Under the pieces are notes generated by a model. That model saw nothing but the letters and a program-made list of their open reading frames with translations. It did no database searches and was not told the origin of the DNA. A DNA stretch of 64,000 nucleotides from Frondihabitans sp. Leaf304 (GTDB taxonomy: Bacteria > Actinomycetota > Actinomycetes > Actinomycetales > Microbacteriaceae), in assembly GCF_001423105.1 (NCBI RefSeq), contig NZ_LMNV01000003.1, positions 42,412 to 106,411 on the forward strand, given 5' to 3'. A program made the position numbers and the translations under genes. Positions 25,287-32,898 of the stretch are shown piece after piece (position 1 is the stretch's first letter; each line of letters begins with the position of its first letter).

Positions 25287-26005
25287 CGCCCGACCCCGTC
25301 GAGCAGAGCCGTGATCGGGGTGGGCTGGGCGTCGTCGACGATTCGGCCGTCGCGGAGGAACACGATCCGGTCGGCCCACGCGGCATGCCGGGCATCGTGG
25401 GTGACGAGGATGCCCCCGGCACCGGCATCGACGCGCGACCGAAGCATGCGAAGGACCGCCTCGCCGGTCGTCGAGTCGAGGGCGCCGGTCGGCTCGTCGG
25501 CGAGCACGAGCGAGCGTCCTCCGACGACGGCACGGGCGATGGCGATCCGCTGCTGCTGGCCTCCCGAGAGGTCGGAGGGGTACCGATCGGCGCGATCGGC
25601 GAGCCCGACGACGGCGAGGGCGTCGAGAGCCGGTCGCTTGGCTCGCCGCAGCGGGAGCCCGTCGAGCTCCAACGGCAGCGAGACGTTCTCGAGCGCGGTC
25701 AGCGATGGGATGAGATTGAAATCCTGGAACACGAAACCGAGACTGCGGCGGCGGAGCGTGGCGATCTGCCGGGCGCTGAGCTGGCTCAGATAGTGCCCCT
25801 CGACCACGACCTCGCCGCTGGTGGGCGTGCGGAGGCCCCCGGCGACCGTGAGGAGGGTGGATTTGCCGGATCCTGACGCCCCCATGACGGCGACGAGCTC
25901 GCCGCGCGAGACCGTCAGATCGACTCCCGTGAGCGCCGTCACACTCGTCTCGCCGTGACCATACTGCACCGAAACGCCGTCGAGCCGGAGCAGTTCGTCG
26001 CCCAT
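25283..26005 (-). CDS. ABC transporter ATP-binding protein (MacB/LolD type)
   Basis: 240 aa. Walker A GASGSGKST, Q-loop FVFQDFNLIPSLTALENVSLPLEL (typical of the MacB/LolD/BceA group), signature LSGGQQQR, Walker B SLVLADEPTGALDS and switch His VTHD are all visible. It powers the FtsX-type permease encoded next. The ATG overlaps the PadR stop by one base (TGATG), and its own stop overlaps the permease start by four, so the three genes form a tightly coupled operon. Confidence 0.96.
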   Translation of the reverse strand: MGDELLRLDGVSVQYGHGETSVTALTGVDLTVSRGELVAVMGASGSGKSTLLTVAGGLRTPTSGEVVVEGHYLSQLSARQIATLRRRSLGFVFQDFNLIPSLTALENVSLPLELDGLPLRRAKRPALDALAVVGLADRADRYPSDLSGGQQQRIAIARAVVGGRSLVLADEPTGALDSTTGEAVLRMLRSRVDAGAGGILVTHDARHAAWADRIVFLRDGRIVDDAQPTPITALLDGVGR

Positions 26006-26619
26006 CACTCGCCCGCCTCCGTCGCGACTCGCGCCGGTCGCCCGCGTCGAACCGGGGTGTCGTCGATCGGCACGGGAACCGCGACACCCGACGCGACGGC
26101 CTCGACGAGCCGGGTCTCGGAGTGGTCGAGCCAGCGGATCTCGGCCTCGGCCTGGAAGATCATCGAGTCGGCGACGAGCTGCCACGCCAGGTCTTCGGCG
26201 CTCGCCGCCTCACCGCCGGCGCGCTTGGTGCGGGTGAGCTCTTGCAAGGTGCGGAGGGTCGCGGATCGCTGCGTCTGGATCATGCGGACGATGTCGACTC
26301 CCGGGAGCGTGACGGCGATCGCGAGCTTCATGGCGAGCTCGTCGCGCGCGGCAGCTGTCGGACGCGCCACCGGCGAGGTGAGCCACGCCCCCACCTCCGC
26401 TCGGCCGGACGTCGTGATGGCGTAGTAGATGTGCTCGCTGTCGCCAGAGTCGTCACGGGTGATGAGCCCGTCTCGCTCGAGACGGTCGAGGGTCGAGTAG
26501 ATCTGACCGATGTTGAGGGGCCACGTCGAGCCGGTGCGGCGCTCGAACTCGGACCGCAGCTGGTAGCCGTAGCAGGGTCCCTGGTCGAGGATCGCGAGAA
26601 AACTCTGACGAATGGACAT
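26005..26619 (-). CDS. PadR family transcriptional regulator
   Basis: 204 aa. The N-terminal winged helix is clear: MSIRQSFLAILDQGPCYGYQLRSEFERRTG, then NIGQIYSTLDRLERDGLI, followed by a C-terminal alpha-helical dimerisation domain. PadR regulators beside ABC transporters usually repress the operon until an inducer, often the antibiotic exported, binds. It leads the three-gene operon with the ABC transporter. AGGGGAG lies upstream of the ATG. A GTAT-N3-ATAC palindrome about 80 bp upstream is a possible operator. Confidence 0.93.
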   Translation of the reverse strand: MSIRQSFLAILDQGPCYGYQLRSEFERRTGSTWPLNIGQIYSTLDRLERDGLITRDDSGDSEHIYYAITTSGRAEVGAWLTSPVARPTAAARDELAMKLAIAVTLPGVDIVRMIQTQRSATLRTLQELTRTKRAGGEAASAEDLAWQLVADSMIFQAEAEIRWLDHSETRLVEAVASGVAVPVPIDDTPVRRGRPARVATEAGE

Positions 26620-26697
26620 GGACGGACTCCCCTGGTCGACGGTGATCTGCGCCCACCGGCAGCGGCGTGATCGGCTGTTCCGGTAAAGCAGTTCCGA

Positions 26698-26708
26698 GTA
26701 TTGCATAC
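26698..26708. promoter_or_regulatory. Possible PadR operator
   Basis: GTAT-TGC-ATAC, an 11-bp palindrome in the gap between the PadR gene and the divergent hydrolase gene; it would overlap promoters on both strands. Inference only. Confidence 0.3.
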
Positions 26709-26712
26709 CCGG

Positions 26713-26718
26713 TACTGT
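26713..26718 (+). promoter_or_regulatory. -10-like element upstream of second hydrolase
   Basis: TACTGT, 6 nt before an ATG at 26725 that is in frame with the hydrolase. Either the protein starts there, with an odd 94-residue Pro/Arg-rich extension, or 26725-27006 is untranslated leader. Nothing else is recognisable in 26620-27006. Confidence 0.35.
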
Positions 26719-27006
26719 CACGCGATGGTCTATGCGCATGCATGGGTGGACAGAGGGTTCTTCCAGGCGTTTCGGCGGACTACCCCAGAATCGGTCCGCA
26801 TACTCGCCGCTTCGCCCGCGGCCGATCCGCTCCGACGCCGGGCGAACATTCCGTCACCGGACCGCCATCCGCCCGACCCGTGCATCGAGCCGCAGCTCGA
26901 GCCGAGAGGGCACGGCCCTGTCGCCCGTCCCCCCGCCGCGCCGCAGAGCCCGACGTCGCCCTGCCTTCGTCGAGATGGCGAGAGCCGGTCGAGCCATTGG
27001 ACCGAT

Positions 27007-27942
27007 TTGCCAGTCAGCACCACACCCCTGCCCGAAACCCGACACTCCCTCGGGGCCAAGCGCCGCCGAGTACGCCGCATCCGTCTCGCCGGCCTCACCG
27101 GAACCGTCGCGACCGCCGCCGTGCTCTGCACCGGCCTCGTCACGGGAGTGGCATCAGGATCCGCCTTCGGCCTGCCGACCGCCGCGGGCACGCCGAGCGC
27201 CCTCACGACGGCCCTCGACGTCGTCGCTCCCGGTCAAACGGCGACGGCGAAGTCCGACTTCACCGTCACCGACGCATCGGGTGACCGCGTCTCGGTGCAC
27301 GCGGGGTCGGCCGTGAGCCGTTCCACCGCGAACACCGTCGCCACGATCGCCCTGGCCTCCGGCAAGCACGCCGCAGCCGAGGCGAGCGGCAAAGTCAACG
27401 CGTCCGAGCTGAAGACGTCGCTCGCGTCGCTCGCCGGTTACCAGAAGCTCGACGCCGACACGGTCCTCGCCCGGGCCGACGCCACGCAGGATGCCGCCGC
27501 CGACGTCACGACCGCGACGGAGAAGGTCGAGAAGCGGGCAGCCGCCAAGGCCGCCGCCGCCCGGAAGGCGGCGCAAGCGGCCGCAGCGAAGGCGAAACAG
27601 GAGAAGGCCGACGCCATCCGCCAAGCCGCCGCGAACACCCCCGCCGGGGCGAAAGCAACCGCCCAAGCACTCATGTCGAGCCAGTACGGCTGGGGCTCCG
27701 ACCAGTTCTCCTGCCTCGTGTCGCTCTGGACCAAGGAGTCGGGATGGAACTACCAGGCGTACAACGCCTCCGGTGCCACCGGGATCCCGCAGGCGCTCCC
27801 CGGCAGCAAGATGGCTAGCGTGTCGTCGGACTGGGCGACCAACGCCACCACCCAGGTGATCTGGGGGCTCGGCTACATCTCGGCGTCGTACGGGACGCCG
27901 TGTGCAGCCTGGGCTCACTCGCAGGCCAATAACTGGTACTGA
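27007..27942 (+). CDS. Secreted protein with C-terminal lysozyme-like domain (paralogue of the 7.3-kb gene)
   Basis: About 311 aa from TTG 27007. A basic segment and signal helix (KRRRVRRIRLAGLTGTVATAAVLCTGLVTGVASGSAFG) precede a ~150-residue Ala/Thr/Lys-rich region. The last ~90 residues are QYGWGSDQFSCLVSLWTKESGW, ATGIPQALPGSKM, VIWGLGYISASYG and AWAHSQANNWY. This domain is closely similar to the C-terminus of the protein at 7264-8559; the Glu in TKESGW is the likely catalytic residue on peptidoglycan. The start is uncertain: an in-frame ATG at 26725 with a good leaderless -10 is the alternative. A terminator follows at once. Confidence 0.8.
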   Translation: MPVSTTPLPETRHSLGAKRRRVRRIRLAGLTGTVATAAVLCTGLVTGVASGSAFGLPTAAGTPSALTTALDVVAPGQTATAKSDFTVTDASGDRVSVHAGSAVSRSTANTVATIALASGKHAAAEASGKVNASELKTSLASLAGYQKLDADTVLARADATQDAAADVTTATEKVEKRAAAKAAAARKAAQAAAAKAKQEKADAIRQAAANTPAGAKATAQALMSSQYGWGSDQFSCLVSLWTKESGWNYQAYNASGATGIPQALPGSKMASVSSDWATNATTQVIWGLGYISASYGTPCAAWAHSQANNWY

Positions 27943-27950
27943 TCGTTGAG

Positions 27951-28010
27951 ACCCGCCCGATCGGCCTAAACACCTCGCCTAGGGCGAGCGTTTGGGCCGG
28001 CCGGGCGGGT
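27951..28010. terminator. Bidirectional terminator
   Basis: ACCCGCCCG closes with CGGGCGGGT, continuing through CGGCC/GGCCG, AAAC/GTTT and CTCGCC/GGGCGAG to a tight loop: a 60-nt interrupted hairpin that fills the gap between two convergent stops. Confidence 0.85.
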
Positions 28011-28949
28011 TTAGGCCGAATGAGCGGGTTCGGCGGGCGGAGCGAAGACGCGCAGAGCAGCCGGCACGACCTCGATCGTCACCGGCAGGGCACCGATCCG
28101 CTCGCCGTCGCCATACGCCACGACGTCACGCGCCGCGATCGACACCCGCCGGGCCCGTGACAGCCGCACCCGGCGGTCGTCGCCGTGCGTGCCCTTCGCG
28201 ACCCGCGGGAACAAGCGCAAGAACCCGATGCGCGACAGCCGCTCGACGATCAGCACGTCGAGGAGACCGTCGTCGATCACGGCGTCCGGCAAGAGAGTGA
28301 TGCCGCCCCCGACCGAGCGGGCGTTGCCGACGGAGACGAGGGTGCCGGCGACGCGCGAGGCGACCCCGTCGACGACGACGTCGTACTCGACCTGCCGCAA
28401 CCGCAGAAGCTCCAGCACGAGCGCGAGGTCGTACCGTGCCCGGCCGCGGGGGCGTCGGATCCTATTGGCCCGCTCGTTGACGAAGGCGTCGAAACCGGCC
28501 GACACTCCCCCGGCCACCCAGGTGGGCTCGGCGCCGTCGCGCGTCACCCGCAGCAGATCGACGGCGCGCGGCGCCTCGCGAAGCAACTCGACCAATCTCT
28601 CGATCGCGCGGGCGGGGTCGTCGAAGGGCAGCCCGAGCGCCCGCGCCATGTCGTTGCCCGTCCCCGAGGGCACCAGGCCGAGAGGCACACCCGTCTCGGC
28701 GACGAGCCCTACACCGAAGCTGACCATGCCGTCGCCGCCGACCACGACGAGTGCGTCGACCGTCGTGGTCTCGAGCTCGGATCGAACCGCCGTCTCGAGG
28801 GCCTCCTGCGATTCGCGCTGGAACGGGACGACGTCGTGCCCGGCCTTCTCCAGCGCCGCGGTCACGGCGGGGCCGACGGGACGATGCCTGCCGAACGAGG
28901 CCGACGGATTGTTCGCGACCAGGATGCGAAGGCGCGGCGACGTCGGCAT
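28011..28949 (-). CDS. Diacylglycerol/lipid kinase family protein
   Basis: 312 aa. The DAGK catalytic domain is recognisable: RILVANNPSASFG, VVVGGDGMVSFGV (GGDG nucleotide motif), GLVPSGTGNDMARALGLP and SVGNARSVGGGITLLPDAVIDDGLLDVLI. It phosphorylates a lipid, probably diacylglycerol or a related lipid, at the membrane face. The ATG has CATGAT 6 nt upstream. Divergent from a single-pass membrane protein gene with promoters back to back. Confidence 0.92.
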   Translation of the reverse strand: MPTSPRLRILVANNPSASFGRHRPVGPAVTAALEKAGHDVVPFQRESQEALETAVRSELETTTVDALVVVGGDGMVSFGVGLVAETGVPLGLVPSGTGNDMARALGLPFDDPARAIERLVELLREAPRAVDLLRVTRDGAEPTWVAGGVSAGFDAFVNERANRIRRPRGRARYDLALVLELLRLRQVEYDVVVDGVASRVAGTLVSVGNARSVGGGITLLPDAVIDDGLLDVLIVERLSRIGFLRLFPRVAKGTHGDDRRVRLSRARRVSIAARDVVAYGDGERIGALPVTIEVVPAALRVFAPPAEPAHSA

Positions 28950-28955
28950 AGACCG

Positions 28956-28961
28956 ATCATG
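28956..28961 (-). promoter_or_regulatory. -10 element, leaderless (lipid kinase)
   Basis: CATGAT, 6 nt before ATG 28949 on the minus strand. Confidence 0.45.
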
Positions 28962-28997
28962 GCAGAACCCCGGCGGCTCGGTTCGGCGCTCCGGCGG

Positions 28998-29003
28998 TAC
29001 GAT
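28998..29003 (+). promoter_or_regulatory. -10 element, leaderless
   Basis: TACGAT, 6 nt before ATG 29010. Confidence 0.6.
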
Positions 29004-29009
29004 CACGCC

Positions 29010-29732
29010 ATGACCGCCGAGCAGGAAGGCTCCGCCGAGGATCCCGACCGCCGCCGGCTGGCCCTCACCGAACTCGCGTTCGCCCCCGGCGCGGACCCAC
29101 GCGTCGCCGCCGAGGCCGCCGCGGCCCTGCGCGAATACGACGCCGAGCAGCGACGGCAGCGCGAGGCCGCCTCACCGTCACCCGCGACCGCGGCAGACCC
29201 GACTCCCCCGGCACCCGACGCACCGGAGGAGGCCGAGCCGGCCCGACCGAAGCGCCGTGCGTGGCTCGTGGCCGGGGTCGCGCTCGCCGCAGCGATCGCC
29301 CTCGCCGCGACGATCCACGGCGTGACCGACGCGAATCAGGCGAGTGTCGAGACGAAGCCGTCCCCGTCGGATCCTTCGCCGACCTCGCCCCTGCCGTCGG
29401 TGCTGTCGAGGGCGCTCGACCGCGCCGAGGTGCCGACCGACGCTCTGCCCGTGGCGATTCGAGGCGAGGTCGATCTGGGGTCGAGCCGCGTGATCTACGA
29501 CGAGGATTCCTCGCTGTCGGCCACCGCAGACCGCTGGCGGCTCTGGGTCGGGTACGGCGTCGACTCGGCCCAGGTGTGCTTCGTGGCGACCTACGACAAC
29601 GTCGGCGACGCCGTCTCGTGCGTGCCGAAGCAGCGGGCCCTGGTCGACCGCGTGGTGCTGGTCTCGACGCTGCCCGGCCGACGGTTCGAGATGCTCGCGA
29701 ACGGTGGCGCGATCGCCGTGCAGGTCGACTGA
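29010..29732 (+). CDS. Hypothetical single-pass membrane protein
   Basis: 240 aa, no family recognised. The first ~80 residues are charged and Pro/Ala-rich (cytosolic), residues 83-104 form one membrane helix (RAWLVAGVALAAAIALAATIHGV), and the extracellular part has a Ser/Pro linker and then a ~120-residue domain with two cysteines (QVCFVATYDNVGDAVSCVP). The topology resembles anti-sigma-like or sensor proteins, but no HTH, zinc motif or kinase is present. Start fixed by TACGAT-6-ATG. Confidence 0.8.
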   Translation: MTAEQEGSAEDPDRRRLALTELAFAPGADPRVAAEAAAALREYDAEQRRQREAASPSPATAADPTPPAPDAPEEAEPARPKRRAWLVAGVALAAAIALAATIHGVTDANQASVETKPSPSDPSPTSPLPSVLSRALDRAEVPTDALPVAIRGEVDLGSSRVIYDEDSSLSATADRWRLWVGYGVDSAQVCFVATYDNVGDAVSCVPKQRALVDRVVLVSTLPGRRFEMLANGGAIAVQVD

Positions 29733-29742
29733 CCCCGAGCGG

Positions 29743-29955
29743 TCAGCTCGCGTGCAGCGCCGGGACGATCAGGTAGATGCCGAACAGCACACCGAGCGCG
29801 CACACGGTGAAGCAGGCGTAGGCACCGACGACCGCGGCACGGGGCCGTCCGTCGACGGCCAGCAGTCGCAGCCCGGACGCATAGATCGTCACCAGCGCAC
29901 CCGCCGACACCAGCGAGACGAGGGCCACCAGCAGAAATGCTCCCCAGTTGATCAT
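29743..29955 (-). CDS. Small membrane protein coupled to Pit transporter
   Basis: 70 aa with two membrane helices (INWGAFLLVALVSLVSAGALVTIYASGL and AVVGAYACFTVCALGVLFGIYLIV). Its ATG overlaps the Pit stop as ATGA, so it is translationally coupled. I recall similar small proteins beside pit genes in related actinobacteria; no function is known. It could be an accessory subunit. Confidence 0.85.
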   Translation of the reverse strand: MINWGAFLLVALVSLVSAGALVTIYASGLRLLAVDGRPRAAVVGAYACFTVCALGVLFGIYLIVPALHAS

Positions 29956-31202
29956 CGGACTTCCTCCTCGGCACCCAGTTCGAACAGCGACGACTCGTCG
30001 CTCATACGGCGTCGCTCGGCGAGGAGCTCGTCACCGCGTTTCTTGAGCAGGCTGCGGCGCTCGCTCCGCGTCAAGACGGAGTTCATGGCGACGTCGACCT
30101 CGAGGGCGTTGGACTGCTCGTGCGGTTTGCGGCGCGAGGCGACGAAGATGCCGACGATGACCCCTGCCCCGAGCACCGCGTCGATGACGAGCCCGACGAC
30201 GCCGATGCGAGCGATGAGCTCGCACGCCGCGCCGACAAGCCCGGCGGCGGGAAGCGTGATGAACCAGGCGATGACGATCTTGCCCGCGGTGCCCCACTGG
30301 ATCGTGGAGCCGCGACGGCCGAGGCCGGCACCGATGATCGAGCCCGACGACACCTGCGTCGTCGAGAGCGCGAAGCCGAGGTGGCTGGAGGCGAGCACGG
30401 TGGCCGCGGTCGATGCCTCGGCCGAGAAGCCCTGGGTCGCCTTGATGTCGGTGAGACCGCCGCCCATGGTCTGGATGATGCGCCAGCCTCCGGTGTAGGT
30501 GCCGAGCGCGATGGCCAGAGCGCAGACGAGGATCACCCAGAACGGTGGGTTCGCGCCCGAGCCGAGGAACCCGCCCGCGATCAGAGCGAGGGTGATCACG
30601 CCCATCGTCTTCTGGGCGTCGTTGGTGCCGTGAGCCAGCGCCACGAGCGACGAGGTGAAGATCTGCCCGACGCGGAACCCGCCGCGCTGGTTCTTGCCAA
30701 CCGGGCGACGGGTGATCCGGTACGCGAGGCGGGTGGCGAGGAAGCCGACGAGCCCGGCGACGAGGGGCGCGAGCAGCGCCGGGAGGACGACCTTCGACAG
30801 CACGACTCCGAAGTCGACCGAGTTGGTGCCCGCACCGACGAGTGCCGCGCCGATCAGGCCGCCGAAGAGCGCGTGCGACGACGACGACGGCAGACCGCGC
30901 AGCCAGGTGATCATGTTCCAGATCACGGCGCCGATGAGGCCGGCGAAGATCATCGTCGGGGTGATCTCGACGCCGCCCGGGCCCTCGCGGATGATGCCGC
31001 CCGAGATGGTCTTTGCGACCTCGGTCGAGAGGAAGGCACCCACCAGGTTCAACAGGGCGGCCACCGTCACGGCGACCCTGGGCCGCATCGCCCCGGTCGC
31101 GATCGGTGTCGCCATGGCATTGGCGGTGTCGTGAAAGCCGTTCGTGAAGTCGAAGAAGACGGCCAGAAGAATGACCAGAACGACTATGAGGGTGAGATCC
31201 AC
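29952..31202 (-). CDS. pit: PiT family inorganic phosphate transporter
   Basis: 416 aa with about ten membrane helices. The two inverted PiT repeats are visible: FFDFTNGFHDTANAMATPIATGAM near the N-terminus and LVALAHGTNDAQKTMGVITLALI in the second half. It imports metal-phosphate with protons at the cytoplasmic membrane. GTG 31202 is preferred (GGAAGAG 8 nt upstream) over an in-frame TTG at 31238. The C-terminal ~60 residues are a charged cytosolic tail. The DUF47/PhoU-like partner often next to pit is absent; a 70-aa membrane protein overlaps its end instead. Confidence 0.93.
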   Translation of the reverse strand: MDLTLIVVLVILLAVFFDFTNGFHDTANAMATPIATGAMRPRVAVTVAALLNLVGAFLSTEVAKTISGGIIREGPGGVEITPTMIFAGLIGAVIWNMITWLRGLPSSSSHALFGGLIGAALVGAGTNSVDFGVVLSKVVLPALLAPLVAGLVGFLATRLAYRITRRPVGKNQRGGFRVGQIFTSSLVALAHGTNDAQKTMGVITLALIAGGFLGSGANPPFWVILVCALAIALGTYTGGWRIIQTMGGGLTDIKATQGFSAEASTAATVLASSHLGFALSTTQVSSGSIIGAGLGRRGSTIQWGTAGKIVIAWFITLPAAGLVGAACELIARIGVVGLVIDAVLGAGVIVGIFVASRRKPHEQSNALEVDVAMNSVLTRSERRSLLKKRGDELLAERRRMSDESSLFELGAEEEVR

Positions 31203-31284
31203 CGGCCTGACTCTTCCAGTCGGCTGAACGGATTGCAAACGCGCGGTGGACGGCGTGTGAACAAGCGCCCGACGGGCGTCGCCG

Positions 31285-32808
31285 TCAGATATGCGGCACG
31301 AAGTCCTGCCACACGCGCCGCCGCTCTCCGCGCGGGTCGAACTCCACTCGATCGACGCGGTCGATGATCAGCGTCCGCCTGCGGAACGGGTCGTACGACG
31401 GCCAGTCGGCGACCCCTCCCGTGACGACGAACTCCAGCCACCGCCGACGCATCCGGGCCGCCGTCGCGAGGAAGGCCCGCCGACCCCCGAGGAGGCTCAT
31501 CGCCGCCCCGAAGGCCGAGTTCATCCGACCGAAGAGCGCCCACAGCTCCAGACCGTGGAACGCGTCGACCCCCGCGAGACGCAGGATCCGGGGCGCCGCG
31601 TCGAAACGGTAGAAGTAGACGCGGGCGAACCGGGCGTGCCTCTCCGCCACCTTCACCGACGGGAACCAGAACGAGAAATCGCCCCCGAAGTCGAGGGCGG
31701 GACGCCGCGCCGGCAGGCCCGGGTACTGCTTGGTGATGGCCTTGCGCGCCTTCTTGGTCGTGTTGGCAAAGATCGCGCGGATCCTGAGCGGTGTCGTCGC
31801 CAGGATGTCGCGCCGCCCCGTGAAGACCGAGCCCTCTCGGTCGTTGGTGCCGATGATCAGCGGCACCGGGTGCGCACGCCCGGCCTTGAAAGCGTCGAGC
31901 GGGCGCTCGGGCAGGAAGTCGCCGTCGATCACGGGCGACAGGAAGATCGAGCCGGGCTGATCGTCGGGAGCCCGGAGGAACAGCTTCGACGTCGCCCGGA
32001 CGATGTGGTGCGCGCCGGCCTTCTCGAGCAGGGCGACTGCGTCTTCATGCGAGGTCGACTCGAGGTCGTCGTCGCGCACCTCGCGGCTGAGCAGCTCGAG
32101 CAGCTCGCCCGCCCACTTCTCGGTCACCTCTCGGGGGTAGATGGCGTTGGTCGGCGACGACTGCGCGATGGCTCCGGCGAAGAGACCCTTCGCACTCGGC
32201 ACCGTCATGAGCGTCGTCACCGCGTTGCCGCCCGACGATTCCCCCGAGATCGTCACGCGCTCGGGGTCTCCCCCGAACTCGCGGATGTTGTCGCGAACCC
32301 ACTCGAGGGCCTTCACCTGGTCGCGGAGCCCGAGGTTGGAGTCGATCGGTCGCTCCTCGGTCGACCAGGCCGTGAGGTCGACGTAGCCGAATCCGCCGAG
32401 CCGGTAGTTGAACGAGACGTAGACGATTCCGCCCTCGCGCACGAGCTGCTCGCCCTGCCGCGGAAACTCGCGCGACGATCCCACGGCATACGCGCCACCG
32501 TGGATGAACACCAGGACGGGCAGGGAGGCGCCCGCCTCGGATCCTTCGGGGGCGATCACGTTGATCGACAGGCAGTCTTCGTCTTGCGGGGTCGTCGCGT
32601 CGATTCCCACGAACCGGTCGCGATCCTGCGGGCACGCCGGCCCGAAGTGGCGTGCGTTCCGCACGCCGCGCCAGGGCGCAGGATCCGACGGGGCCCGGTA
32701 CCGCAGGGAGCCCACGGGTGCCGCCGCGTACGGGATACCCCGCCACGCCCTGATTCCGCGCTCGGCCACACCGAGCACCTCGCCTGAGGTCGTCCGCCTT
32801 CGCATCAC
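31285..32808 (-). CDS. Type B carboxylesterase
   Basis: 507 aa. The signature VTISGESSGGNAVTTLMTVPSAKGLF holds the nucleophile Ser in GESSGG, and EDCLSINVIAPEG is the second family signature. PVLVFIHGGAYAVGSSREF forms the oxyanion loop. The catalytic His lies in the C-terminal third (DAFHGLELWALFG). No signal peptide, so it is probably cytosolic. It hydrolyses carboxylic esters; substrate unknown. GTG 32808 follows TAGCAT by 6 nt and is itself followed by an in-frame ATG. Confidence 0.92.
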   Translation of the reverse strand: MMRRRTTSGEVLGVAERGIRAWRGIPYAAAPVGSLRYRAPSDPAPWRGVRNARHFGPACPQDRDRFVGIDATTPQDEDCLSINVIAPEGSEAGASLPVLVFIHGGAYAVGSSREFPRQGEQLVREGGIVYVSFNYRLGGFGYVDLTAWSTEERPIDSNLGLRDQVKALEWVRDNIREFGGDPERVTISGESSGGNAVTTLMTVPSAKGLFAGAIAQSSPTNAIYPREVTEKWAGELLELLSREVRDDDLESTSHEDAVALLEKAGAHHIVRATSKLFLRAPDDQPGSIFLSPVIDGDFLPERPLDAFKAGRAHPVPLIIGTNDREGSVFTGRRDILATTPLRIRAIFANTTKKARKAITKQYPGLPARRPALDFGGDFSFWFPSVKVAERHARFARVYFYRFDAAPRILRLAGVDAFHGLELWALFGRMNSAFGAAMSLLGGRRAFLATAARMRRRWLEFVVTGGVADWPSYDPFRRRTLIIDRVDRVEFDPRGERRRVWQDFVPHI

Positions 32809-32814
32809 CCCCGC

Positions 32815-32820
32815 ATGCTA
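32815..32820 (-). promoter_or_regulatory. -10 element, leaderless (carboxylesterase)
   Basis: TAGCAT, 6 nt before GTG 32808 on the minus strand. Confidence 0.55.
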
Positions 32821-32898
32821 CGAAACCCGGATGAACCCCGAGCACAGGCGGAGCCTGGGTGCCACCTGGCAGAATGGAACTTCTGCGCTCACTGCACG

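Noticed and set aside
26620-27006. c-di-AMP (ydaO) riboswitch upstream of the second hydrolase
   Set aside because: The position would fit, but I cannot find the conserved GGGGAACC and GGGGTGAATC-type segments.
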